DNA of 64,000 nucleotides from Microbacterium sp. (GTDB lineage: Bacteria > Actinomycetota > Actinomycetes > Actinomycetales > Microbacteriaceae), in contig NZ_JAPSIY010000006.1 in assembly GCF_031178445.1 (NCBI RefSeq), positions 171,348 through 235,347 on the forward strand, written 5' to 3'. How positions within the stretch are numbered: the first letter of the stretch is position 1; each line of letters starts with the position of its first letter. Made by a program: the position numbers and the translations under genes. This document shows positions 15,117-23,498 of the stretch, piece after piece. The notes under the pieces were generated by a model. The model worked only from the letters and a program-made list of their open reading frames with translations, ran no database searches and was not told the DNA's origin.

Positions 15117-18100
15117 ATGTCGAAACTCGCCATCCTCAGCCTCCGCAACCGCGCGCTGATCGCGCTCATCACGATCGTGTCGGCCGTCTTCGGCGGGCTG
15201 GCGCTGACGAATCTCAAGCAGGAGCTGATCCCTTCGCTCGAGCTGCCGGCGCTGATCGTCATGACCAGCTACCCCGGCGCGTCGCCCGAGGTGGTGGAGA
15301 ACGACGTCTCCACGCCGATCGAAAGCGCGATCCAGGGTGTGCCAGGGCTGGACTCGACGAGCGCGACGAGCACCACGAACGCCTCGATCGTGCAGGCGAT
15401 GTTCTCGTACGGGACGAACCTCGCCACGGCCGAGCAGAAGATGCAGCAGGCGATCAACCGCATCTCCTCCCAGCTGCCCGAGGACATCTCGCCTGAGGTG
15501 CTCAGCGTCTCGATCGACGACTTCCCTGTGATCCAGATCGCCGTGACCGGTTTCGACGACTCCGAGTCCGGCCAGGCCGACCTCGAGAACACGGTGATCC
15601 CGGATCTCGAGGATGTCGACGGCGTGAATGCGGCAGAAGTGGTCGGCGGTGTCGGACAGCGCGTGACCATCACGCCTGACGCTGCGGAGCTCGCCGCGGC
15701 AGGGCAGAGCCAGCAGGCGATCGGCGACGCACTGCAGCAGAACGGTGTGCTTCTGCCCGGTGGCGACATCACCGAAGACGGTCAGACCCTGACCGTGCAG
15801 ACCGGGGTGAAGATCGCCTCGGCCGACGACATCGCGGCGCTTCCGCTGACGGGCAGCGAGCTGACGATCGGCGACGTGGCGACCGTCGCGCAGGAGTCCG
15901 ACCCCGTGACCTCGATCTCGCGTGTGGACGGCGAGGACGCGCTGTCGATCGCCGTCACCAAGCTTCCTGCCGCGAACACGGTCGAAGTCTCGAAGGGGGT
16001 GCTCGCCGCACTCGACGAGCTCGGCGAGTCGTTCCCGGATGCGGAGTTCACCGTCATCTTCGATCAGGCACCGTACATCGAGCAGTCCATCGAGACGCTG
16101 GCGACCGAAGGCCTGCTGGGACTGGCCTTCGCCGTGCTCGTCATCCTGGTGTTCCTGCTGTCGATCCGCTCGACTCTCGTCACGGCGATCTCGATCCCGA
16201 CGAGCGTGCTCGTCACGTTCATCGGGCTGCAGGCATTCGGCTACTCGCTGAACGTGCTGACTCTCGGAGCGCTCACCATCGCCATCGGCCGCGTCGTGGA
16301 CGACTCGATCGTGGTGATCGAGAACATCAAGCGGCATTACGTCGAGGGTGCAGACAAGGGCGACGCGATCCGGCTGGCCGTGCGCGAGGTCGCGGCGGCG
16401 ATCACAGCGTCGACCATCACGACCGTCGCGGTGTTCCTTCCCATCGTCTTCGTCGGCGACATGGTCGGCGAGCTCTTCCGGCCGTTCGCGATGACGGTGA
16501 CCATCGCCATGGTCGCGTCGCTGCTCGTGGCGCTGACGATCGTCCCGGTGCTGGCCTACTGGTTCCTCAGGCCTGGCAAGCCGCTGCTCGACTCGGACGG
16601 AGGCAGGATCGATCCCGAGCATCCCGCCGCGCCTCCCACGCCGCTGCAGCGCATGTACCGCCCTATCCTGGGCTGGACGCTGAAGCACTCCGCGATCACG
16701 GTCGTGCTCGCCGTGGTCGTGCTGGCCGGCACGCTCGCAGCGGCCCCGCTGATGAAGATCAACTTCCTCAGCGACACGGGGCAGAACACCATGACGGTGT
16801 CGCAGGACATCGGCGCGACCGCGAGTCTCGAGGCGGAATCCGAGGCGGCGAAGAAGGTCGAGGAGGCGCTCGAAGGCGTCGACGGCATCGAGCACGTGCA
16901 GGCGTCGATCGGCTCGAGCGGTTCATCGCTGCGCGACGCCTTCTCGGGCGGGGCCGGCATCACCTACTCCATCCAGACCGAGGAGGGCGTCGACCAGGAG
17001 AAGCTGCGCGCCGACGTGCAGAAGCGGATCGACGGAGTCGAGGACGCCGGTGAAGTGACGGTGAGCGCAGCGTCCGGCGGCTTCGGCTCGACCGACATCG
17101 AGATCACCGTGTCGGCGCCGTCCGCCGACGCGCTGACGGACGCCACAGATGCGCTCATCGACGACCTCGAAGGACGCGAGGGCATCGGTCAGGTCACGCA
17201 CAACCTCGCGGCGTCTCTGCCCTACATCGCCGTCGAGATCGACCGCGCAGCGGCGGCGGAGCGCGGGCTGTCGGAGGCCGCAGTCGGCTCGATCGTGTCG
17301 AACACCATGCGTCCGCAGCAGGCCGGGTCGGTCGAGATCGACGGCACCGCGCTCACGGTCTACATCGCGAACCCCGAGCCGCCGACGTCGGTGGAGGCGC
17401 TGCGGGATCTGGCGGTCCCGACCGCTGTCGGGCCGGTTCCGCTCGATGAGATCGCCACGGTCGAACAGCGCGAGGGTCCCACGTCGATCTCCACCGAGCA
17501 GGGTCGGCGCACTGCGACGATCACGGTGCCCCCGGCATCCGACGACCTCGCCGTGGCCACGTCGTCGGTGACCGCCGCGCTCGACGCGGTGGAACTGCCC
17601 GACGGCGCACGCGCCGTCATCGGCGGAGTCGCCCAGCAGCAGGCCGACTCGTTCTCGCAGCTGGGGCTCGCGATGCTCGCGGCGATCCTCATCGTCTACG
17701 TGGTGATGGTCGCGACCTTCAAGTCCCTCCGCCAGCCGCTGCTGCTGCTGGTGTCGGTGCCGTTCGCGGCGACCGGTGCGATCCTGCTGCAGATCGTCAC
17801 AGGGGTGCCGCTGGGCGTGGCGTCGCTGATCGGAGTGCTGATGCTGATCGGCATCGTGGTGACGAACGCCATCGTGCTCGTGGATCTGGTGAATCAGTAC
17901 CGGGAGAAGGGGCTGTCCACGCCCGACGCGGTGATGGCCGGCGGCGAGAAGCGTCTGCGCCCGATCCTCATGACGGCGCTGGCGACGATCTTCGCGCTCA
18001 CCCCGATGGCGCTCGGCATCACGGGGCATGGCGGCTTCATCTCGCAGCCGCTCGCGATCGTCGTGATCGGCGGACTGGTGTCCTCGACCGTGCTGACCCT

Positions 18101-18587
18101 GATCGTGCTGCCGACGCTCTACAACCTCGTCGAGGGGGCCAGAGAGCGCCGCAGCGCCAGGCGCGCCGCCAGAGGAGACGGCGGAGCGGATGACGGGGGC
18201 GGCACGGAGCGTCCTGGCGGGGACGGCACGGAGCCCGGTTCGGGAGGCGCTCGTCAGGACCTGACGGATTCCGTTGCGGATGGCCATCCCGCGACGCCGC
18301 TCGCGGCCCCGGCATCCGATGTTGGATCGGGCGACCGGGATGCTGCACCGTCAGGAGTCATCGCGCATGCGTCCGAAGGGGCGCCGAGCCTGCCGGATGG
18401 GTACACCCGTGGCATGGATCCCATGGTCGCCGCCGCGGCTGCCGCGTCATCCGCCGCTGCGGCCGCGTCGGCTGCAGCAGCGGCCGCATCGGTCGTCGCA
18501 TCGGTCGCGGCCGAGAGCGCCGAGTACCACCCGACTCGCAGGGAGCTGCGCTCCCGCGGGCTGCCGTCGGCCAACAAGGTCGACTGA
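15117..18587 (+). CDS. RND-family efflux transporter (AcrB/HAE1-like)
   Basis: A 1156-residue proton-driven efflux pump. It begins with TM1 (NRALIALITIVSAVFGGLAL), a first large extracytoplasmic loop, a helix bundle containing GRVVDDSIVVIENIKRH, with the paired aspartates of the proton relay in TM4, a second loop after TM7, and a closing helix bundle (VTNAIVLVDLVNQYREKG). The family resembles Gram-negative AcrB, but this organism has no outer membrane, and no adaptor or outer channel gene is present, as is usual in actinobacteria. The last 150 or so residues are a hydrophilic, Ala/Gly-rich cytoplasmic tail that is not part of the core. Probably exports lipophilic compounds or drugs under control of the upstream TetR. 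Confidence 0.92.
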   Translation: MSKLAILSLRNRALIALITIVSAVFGGLALTNLKQELIPSLELPALIVMTSYPGASPEVVENDVSTPIESAIQGVPGLDSTSATSTTNASIVQAMFSYGTNLATAEQKMQQAINRISSQLPEDISPEVLSVSIDDFPVIQIAVTGFDDSESGQADLENTVIPDLEDVDGVNAAEVVGGVGQRVTITPDAAELAAAGQSQQAIGDALQQNGVLLPGGDITEDGQTLTVQTGVKIASADDIAALPLTGSELTIGDVATVAQESDPVTSISRVDGEDALSIAVTKLPAANTVEVSKGVLAALDELGESFPDAEFTVIFDQAPYIEQSIETLATEGLLGLAFAVLVILVFLLSIRSTLVTAISIPTSVLVTFIGLQAFGYSLNVLTLGALTIAIGRVVDDSIVVIENIKRHYVEGADKGDAIRLAVREVAAAITASTITTVAVFLPIVFVGDMVGELFRPFAMTVTIAMVASLLVALTIVPVLAYWFLRPGKPLLDSDGGRIDPEHPAAPPTPLQRMYRPILGWTLKHSAITVVLAVVVLAGTLAAAPLMKINFLSDTGQNTMTVSQDIGATASLEAESEAAKKVEEALEGVDGIEHVQASIGSSGSSLRDAFSGGAGITYSIQTEEGVDQEKLRADVQKRIDGVEDAGEVTVSAASGGFGSTDIEITVSAPSADALTDATDALIDDLEGREGIGQVTHNLAASLPYIAVEIDRAAAAERGLSEAAVGSIVSNTMRPQQAGSVEIDGTALTVYIANPEPPTSVEALRDLAVPTAVGPVPLDEIATVEQREGPTSISTEQGRRTATITVPPASDDLAVATSSVTAALDAVELPDGARAVIGGVAQQQADSFSQLGLAMLAAILIVYVVMVATFKSLRQPLLLLVSVPFAATGAILLQIVTGVPLGVASLIGVLMLIGIVVTNAIVLVDLVNQYREKGLSTPDAVMAGGEKRLRPILMTALATIFALTPMALGITGHGGFISQPLAIVVIGGLVSSTVLTLIVLPTLYNLVEGARERRSARRAARGDGGADDGGGTERPGGDGTEPGSGGARQDLTDSVADGHPATPLAAPASDVGSGDRDAAPSGVIAHASEGAPSLPDGYTRGMDPMVAAAAAASSAAAAASAAAAAASVVASVAAESAEYHPTRRELRSRGLPSANKVD

Positions 18588-18603
18588 CGATTCGCGGCGC
18601 CGA

Positions 18604-19503
18604 TCAGACGAAGGCGATGCCCCAGTCGAGCTGCCACGACTCGTCGCAGGCGAGTCGGCGCAGCCCACGACCGGAGTTGAACGCCTCGGCGGGCGCCGTC
18701 ATGGGCTCGATCGCGACGACGAGCGGCCGGCCGGGGTAGCGGTCTGAGGTGAACGCCTGCACGAAGTTGAATCCGGCACCCTGGTGCACCGTCACCGTGC
18801 GGCCGTCCGGGGCGGTGAGGGTCGTGCGAACCCGGCCGTCGGGATCGCGGTGCAGGTTGGCGAAGCCCGTGTCGAGCTGCACGTCTCCCAGACGGCGCCC
18901 CTCGCGCAGGTCGGTGCCGGACGAGACGGGAGACTCGCCCACCGGCAGCATCCGCTCGTCGCTCTCGAAGTAGGTCTCGGCGGGGATGCGCAGTACCAGC
19001 TCGTGCGGGTCGACGTCGCCGATCGTGACGAAAGGGTGAGTGCCGAGTGCGACGGCCGCGCTCTCGGCCGAGCGGTTGGTGAGAGTGTGCGTGACATCGA
19101 TGCCGGCATCCGTCAGCGCGTATCGCGCCGTTGTCTCCACGAGGTAGGGGTAGCCGGTCTGCGGCACGATCGTAGCGGCGAGTGTGACGGCGTCGTCGGT
19201 GTGCTCGGCGATCTCGTAGGCCGTGAAGCGCAGCAGGCCGTGACTGGCATTGTGGAGCTTCGGCTCACTGATCGAGAGCGATCGGGTGGTCTCACCGTCT
19301 TGCCAGATGCCGTCCCTCACGCGGTTCGGCCACGGCACGAGCACGACCCCTGAGGCCATCGGCGTCGGGGCATCGTCGGGGTACGGCGGGACGATGTCGA
19401 CCCCGCCGACCGTCAGATGCCGGAGCGAGGCGCCGACCTGCGCGATCTGAGCGGTCACATCGCCGCGGCGGAGATGGATCTGGATGCCGGTGGGGGAGAC
19501 CAT
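18604..19503 (-). CDS. Aldose 1-epimerase family protein
   Basis: A 299-residue mutarotase-like protein (GalM fold) that would interconvert alpha and beta anomers of hexoses. Motifs include VLVPWPNRVRDGIW, KLHNASHGLLRFTAYE with the catalytic His region, and LGTHPFVTIGD with a second His. MTAPAEAFNSGRGLRRL near the C-terminus matches the end of this subfamily. The start was set at the ATG at 19503, because it gives the normal N-terminus and a TACGAT -10 box lies exactly 6 nt upstream. The frame continues further upstream but without family similarity. It converges on the RND gene with 16 bp between stops. Confidence 0.9.
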   Translation of the reverse strand: MVSPTGIQIHLRRGDVTAQIAQVGASLRHLTVGGVDIVPPYPDDAPTPMASGVVLVPWPNRVRDGIWQDGETTRSLSISEPKLHNASHGLLRFTAYEIAEHTDDAVTLAATIVPQTGYPYLVETTARYALTDAGIDVTHTLTNRSAESAAVALGTHPFVTIGDVDPHELVLRIPAETYFESDERMLPVGESPVSSGTDLREGRRLGDVQLDTGFANLHRDPDGRVRTTLTAPDGRTVTVHQGAGFNFVQAFTSDRYPGRPLVVAIEPMTAPAEAFNSGRGLRRLACDESWQLDWGIAFV

Positions 19504-19509
19504 TCGGCC

Positions 19510-19515
19510 ATCGTA
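19510..19515 (-). promoter_or_regulatory. -10 box of a leaderless promoter (aldose epimerase)
   Basis: On the minus strand TACGAT, then six bases, then ATG. No ribosome site is present, consistent with a leaderless message. Confidence 0.55.
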
Positions 19516-19566
19516 CGACTCCGACCGGTCGATCGTAGCGCGAGGCGGTCTCTCAGGCGGGACGGG

Positions 19567-19572
19567 TACACT
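19567..19572 (+). promoter_or_regulatory. Candidate -10 box for the DEAD-box helicase leader
   Basis: TACACT fits the actinobacterial TANNNT pattern and lies upstream of the structured leader. No clear -35 element is seen. If used, the leader would be about 200 nt. Confidence 0.35.
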
Positions 19573-19593
19573 GGAGGGGTCGGCTTCGGGCAG

Positions 19594-19683
19594 CCCGCGC
19601 CATGCGGGGTCTTTTCTGAGCAGAACCAAGCTCGTTGTGAGCCCAGGGGCCGATGGTTCATAAACCATCACATGAATGGCCCC
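19594..19683 (+). promoter_or_regulatory. Structured 5' leader of the DEAD-box helicase
   Basis: Two hairpins are visible. The first (19594-19598 with 19604-19608) has a 5-bp GC stem followed by GTCTTTTC, similar to a small terminator. The second is a perfect 7-bp stem, GATGGTTCATAAACCATC (19652-19669), enclosed by GGGGCC (19646-19651) pairing with GGCCCC (19678-19683). Such a leader could attenuate or thermally control expression of the helicase; this is inference. Confidence 0.5.
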
Positions 19684-19777
19684 GGCCGACGGATGCCCGG
19701 GTATGTCCGCCGTGCGCTGAACTCTGTGCGCACGGAGCGGACGCTGTTCTCGTGTCAGAGACAGTGAAGGAAACACC

Positions 19778-22096
19778 ATGCCCAAGAACGGCAAGCCCAA
19801 GGGCGGTCGCCCCGCCCGCAACTTCGAACCGCGCTACGCGAAGAAGACCTCGTTCCACGATCGTCACGCAGGCGCCCGCTTCGGTCGCGACGACGACCGC
19901 CGACCGGATGCCGGTGAGCGTCGCGACGACGAGCGTCGCACCGCCGACCGCCGGCCCGGCAGCATCAGCCCGAAGCACCGCGGCTACCGTGCGGCCGCGC
20001 CCGGCGATGCCAAGCGCCGCTGGACGGCGCAGGAGAAGGCGGGTCGCGACGAGGCCCGCTCGATCCGCAACCGCGCCGAGTCCGGCCGTCGTGAGGCGCC
20101 GCATCACCGCGACGAGCGTCGCGATGACCGCAGGTCCGGCGAGCGTCGTTTCGCGGATCGCGGCGAGCGTCGCTTCGACGACCGCCCTCGACGCGACGAG
20201 CGCGCAGGTGGCCGAGGCGGGCTCGACCGCTCCGAGCGTGGAGGCGACCGCTTCGACAGGAACGAGCGCCCGCGCTTCGACCGCGACGACCGACGTGGTG
20301 GCGAGCGTCGTGACGACCGTGGTGCGCGTGGCGGTTTCGAGCGTCGAGACGACCGTGGTGCGCGCGGCGGATTCGAGCGTCGTGACGAGCGTCCGCGTTT
20401 CCAGCGCAGCGAGCGTCCGCGCTTCGACCGTGGCGACCGCCCGGTCCGTGACGACCGCCCGGTCCGTGACGACCGTGGTGCGCGTGGCGGTTTCGAGCGT
20501 CGTGACGATGGTCCGCGTTTCGAGCGCAGCGAGCGTCCGCGCTTCGACCGTGGCGACCGCCCGGTCCGTGACGACCGCCCGGTCCGTGACGACCGTGGTG
20601 CGCGTGGCGGATTCGAGCGCCGTGACGATCGTCCCCGCGCCGAAGGCGGTGAACGCCCCCGTTTCGAACGTGACGAGCGCCCGCGTCGTGAGGACCGTCT
20701 CGATCGCGGTGAGCGTCGCGCCGAGCGGCCGCGCCAGGACCGCGCAGACCGCCCGGTCCGCCGGAATCGCGACGACCGCCCCAGCCGCAGTGACTGGAGC
20801 CGCACGCCGTCTGCGCCCAAGGAGCAGCTCGATGATGTGGTTCACGAGCGCCTCGAAGCGCAGGCCGTGCAGGCAGGCGAAGTCGCCGACGTGACCTTCG
20901 GCGATCTCGGCCTGGGGTCGAACATCGTCGAGATCCTGAAGAACCTGGGAGCCGAAACGCCCTTCCCGATCCAGGCCGCGACGATTCCCGCGATCCTCGA
21001 GGGCCGTGACGTGCTCGGTCGAGGCCGCACCGGCTCCGGCAAGACGATCGCCTTCGGCGCGCCCCTGGTCGAGAGCATCCTGAAGTCCCAGAAGGGCAAG
21101 CGTCGCGAGATCGGCCGCAAGCCGCGCGCGATCATCCTCGCGCCGACCCGCGAGCTGGCACTGCAGATCGACCGCACGGTGCAGCCGATCGCACGCAGCG
21201 TCGGCCTGTTCACCACCCAGATCTACGGCGGCGTGCCGCAGGCGCGACAGGTGGGTGCGCTCAAGAAGGGCGTCGACATCGTCATCGGCACCCCCGGTCG
21301 CATCGAAGACCTCATCGAGCAGCGCAAGCTCGACCTCTCCGAGGTGCGCATCGCGGTGCTCGACGAGGCCGACCACATGACCGAACTCGGCTTCGTCGAG
21401 CCCGTGCAGCGCATCCTCCGTGCCACCGGCACCGCGCTCGACGACCGTGACGCCAGCCAGAAGCTGCTCTTCTCGGCGACGCTCGACCGTGAGGTCGCGT
21501 CGCTCGTAGACGAGTTCCTCGTCGAGCCGGCGGTGTACGAAGTGGCCGGCGAGGATCAGCAGTCCAGCACGATCGACCACCGCGTGCTCGTGATCGAGCA
21601 CCGCGACAAGGCCGATGTGCTCACCTCGCTGGTCGATCGCGATGGGCAGACCCTGGTCTTCGCCCGCACCCGTGCATTCGCCGAGATGCTCGCCGAGCAG
21701 TTCGAGGACGCCGGGATCGCGGCCGTATCGCTGCACGGCGATCTGAACCAGGCCAAGCGAACCCGCAACCTGCAGAAGCTCACCGCAGGCAAGGTGCAGG
21801 TGCTGGTCGCGACGGACGTCGCCGCGCGCGGCATCCACGTCGATGACATCGACCTCGTCGTGCAGGCCGACGCTCCCGACGAGTACAAGACCTACCTCCA
21901 CCGCGCCGGCCGCACCGGTCGCGCGGGCCGTTCGGGTCGCGTGGTCACGCTGATCACCCGTCATCGCCGTCGTCGGATGGAAGACCTGCTCGGGCGCGCA
22001 GAGATCGAGGCTCCGTTCGAGAACGCCCAGCCCGGTGACGACGTCATCGAGGAGATCGCTGGCCGGATGCCGTCCGCCGCCGAGCTCACCTCCTGA
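19778..22096 (+). CDS. DEAD-box ATP-dependent RNA helicase with long basic repetitive N-terminus
   Basis: A 772-residue helicase for remodelling RNA, such as ribosome assembly or mRNA unwinding in the cold. Residues 1 to about 350 are a low-complexity extension rich in Arg, Asp and Gly (repeats such as RDDRGARGGFERRDD), likely to bind RNA. The helicase core follows: Q-motif region (FPIQAATIPAIL), Walker A GRTGSGKT (about 415), PTRELALQ, VLDEADHM (about 527), SAT, and HRAGRTGRAGRSG (about 708). It stops soon after the core, so the accessory tail is at the N-terminus rather than the C-terminus. ATG at 19778 is preceded by GAAGGAAA. The core is a typical RhlE/CshA-type DEAD protein; the N-terminal extension is the odd part. 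Confidence 0.93.
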   Translation: MPKNGKPKGGRPARNFEPRYAKKTSFHDRHAGARFGRDDDRRPDAGERRDDERRTADRRPGSISPKHRGYRAAAPGDAKRRWTAQEKAGRDEARSIRNRAESGRREAPHHRDERRDDRRSGERRFADRGERRFDDRPRRDERAGGRGGLDRSERGGDRFDRNERPRFDRDDRRGGERRDDRGARGGFERRDDRGARGGFERRDERPRFQRSERPRFDRGDRPVRDDRPVRDDRGARGGFERRDDGPRFERSERPRFDRGDRPVRDDRPVRDDRGARGGFERRDDRPRAEGGERPRFERDERPRREDRLDRGERRAERPRQDRADRPVRRNRDDRPSRSDWSRTPSAPKEQLDDVVHERLEAQAVQAGEVADVTFGDLGLGSNIVEILKNLGAETPFPIQAATIPAILEGRDVLGRGRTGSGKTIAFGAPLVESILKSQKGKRREIGRKPRAIILAPTRELALQIDRTVQPIARSVGLFTTQIYGGVPQARQVGALKKGVDIVIGTPGRIEDLIEQRKLDLSEVRIAVLDEADHMTELGFVEPVQRILRATGTALDDRDASQKLLFSATLDREVASLVDEFLVEPAVYEVAGEDQQSSTIDHRVLVIEHRDKADVLTSLVDRDGQTLVFARTRAFAEMLAEQFEDAGIAAVSLHGDLNQAKRTRNLQKLTAGKVQVLVATDVAARGIHVDDIDLVVQADAPDEYKTYLHRAGRTGRAGRSGRVVTLITRHRRRRMEDLLGRAEIEAPFENAQPGDDVIEEIAGRMPSAAELTS
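20281..20640 (+). repeat. 120-bp direct repeats coding the helicase N-terminal RGG-like tail
   Basis: Bases 20402-20508 and 20522-20628 are nearly identical at a spacing of exactly 120 bp (40 codons). A shorter unit containing GACGACCGTGGTGCGCG occurs several times from 20313 on. All spacings are multiples of three, so the repeats expand the protein without a frameshift. Copy number is likely to vary between strains. Confidence 0.85.
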
Positions 22097-22103
22097 GGTC
22101 GCA

Positions 22104-22138
22104 GAGTTCCGGTGTACCAGCCGAGTGCACCGGAACTC
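22104..22138. terminator. Hairpin after the DEAD-box helicase
   Basis: GAGTTCCGGTG (22104-22114) pairs perfectly with CACCGGAACTC (22128-22138) across a 13-nt loop, 8 bp after the helicase stop. No U-tract. The rest of the 156-bp gap before the convergent radical SAM gene shows nothing further. Confidence 0.6.
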
Positions 22139-22252
22139 GCCGAATGCACCGAGAATCGGCGTCGACCCACTGTGCATTCGAAGGCATCCGATGCACGCGA
22201 TGAACATCGCGGCTTCGATCAGTGGTCCAGCCGGCGTCCGTGCGGTGCGATT

Positions 22253-23302
22253 TCAGAAGAGCATCGGCGCCGGCTCAGGCCTCGCCGTCGTCGGCTCCTG
22301 GGTGCGGGCGCGCATGATGCCGCGCATCCGATCGTGCTCCTCCTCGGACTGCGCGTACAGACCGTGAGCGCGGATGAGCGGGCGCATCCGCTTGGCCAGC
22401 CACTGGCGATAGGGTTTGGGCGCCTCGACGGTCACCCCCGGATACAGTCCGCGATACGACGACATGAGTTCCGGATGCTCGCGCTGCAGCCACTGGAAGA
22501 ACCACGGCTTCACTCCGGGCCGAAGGTGCAGTGAGCCGTATACGGCGTGATCGGCACCGGCATCCTTGATGCGTCGCAGCGCCGCGTCAATCGCGGCGAT
22601 CGAATCGGTCAGATGCGGCAGTACGGGCATGAGGAAGACGCCCACGCGGAAGCCGGCGTCGGTCAGCGCGCGCACCGTGTCGAGCCGTGCCTGAGTCGTC
22701 GGGGTTCCGGGCTCGATCGAGTGCTGCAGATCGTCGTCGTACATCGCGATCGACATCTGCACGTCGATGGACACCTGCTTGGCGGCCTCGACCAGCAGGG
22801 GGATGTCCCGTCGGATCAGCGTGCCCTTCGTGAGGATCGACATCGGCGTGCCCGAGTCGGCCAACGTCCGGATGATGCCGGGCATCAGCCGGTAGCGCCC
22901 CTCCGCGCGCTGGTACGGATCGGTGTTGGTGCCGAGAGCCACCGTCTCACGTTGCCACGACCCGCGCCGCAGTTCGCGCTCGAGCACCTCCACCACGTTC
23001 GTCTTCACCGCGATCTGCGAGTCGAAGTCGGCCCCGCCGTCGAGATCGAGGTACTCGTGCGTGCCCCGAGCGAAGCAGTAGACGCATGCGTGACTGCATC
23101 CGCGATACGGATTGATCGTCCAGCTGAACGGCATCCGCGACGCACCGGGGACGCGGTTCAGCGCCGACTTCGACAGCACCTCGTGGAAGACCATGCCCGC
23201 GAACTCCGGGGTGGTCACCGACTGGACGATTCCGGTGCGCTTCTCGAGCCCGGGGAGCGCGTCGGCATCCTCGTCGTCGATCGTCTGGCCCTGCCATCGC
23301 AT
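22253..23302 (-). CDS. Rv2578c-family radical SAM protein
   Basis: A 349-residue radical S-adenosylmethionine protein from the ATG at 23302; the frame could extend to 23353. It has the iron-sulfur motif CSHACVYCFAR (CxxxCxxC) and continues with NTDPYQRAEGRYRLMPGIIR and ILTKGTLIRRDIPLL, matching the family that includes Mycobacterium Rv2578c. These cytoplasmic proteins use a 4Fe-4S cluster to generate a deoxyadenosyl radical; the substrate is not known and the family is widespread in actinobacteria. The start was chosen because MRWQGQTIDDEDADALPGL aligns with the usual N-terminus. It is a single-gene unit divergent from the LacI gene at 23499. Confidence 0.85.
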   Translation of the reverse strand: MRWQGQTIDDEDADALPGLEKRTGIVQSVTTPEFAGMVFHEVLSKSALNRVPGASRMPFSWTINPYRGCSHACVYCFARGTHEYLDLDGGADFDSQIAVKTNVVEVLERELRRGSWQRETVALGTNTDPYQRAEGRYRLMPGIIRTLADSGTPMSILTKGTLIRRDIPLLVEAAKQVSIDVQMSIAMYDDDLQHSIEPGTPTTQARLDTVRALTDAGFRVGVFLMPVLPHLTDSIAAIDAALRRIKDAGADHAVYGSLHLRPGVKPWFFQWLQREHPELMSSYRGLYPGVTVEAPKPYRQWLAKRMRPLIRAHGLYAQSEEEHDRMRGIMRARTQEPTTARPEPAPMLF

Positions 23303-23423
23303 ACTCGCCATTAGAACATAAAAACTAATGACGATCCATGAATGGTGGCTCATATTGGTACGTAATACGAAAGCGCTGCCCCGGGCACGCGCGTGTATGA
23401 GTGCGGGGCCGCGCGGCCGGGCC

Positions 23424-23481
23424 TTGACAGCCCGGCGCGGTTGTGAGAACGTTTACAACAAGACCTTGGAAACGTTTACAG
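23424..23481 (+). promoter_or_regulatory. Promoter and double LacI operator of the ribosyl-type operon
   Basis: A TTGACA -35 box (23424-23429) is followed by two operator-like sites, GAGAACGTTTACAA (23445-23458) and GGAAACGTTTACAG (23468-23481). Their AACGTT centres are 23 bp apart, about two helical turns. Both lie between the promoter and the LacI start codon, so the regulator probably represses its own operon. A clear -10 is not visible. Confidence 0.65.
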
Positions 23482-23498
23482 CGCTCGAAGGAGAGCTC

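Noticed and set aside
20281..20640. CRISPR-like direct repeats
   Set aside because: The repeat spacings are multiples of three and encode the helicase N-terminus, the units are not separated by unique spacers, and no cas genes are near.
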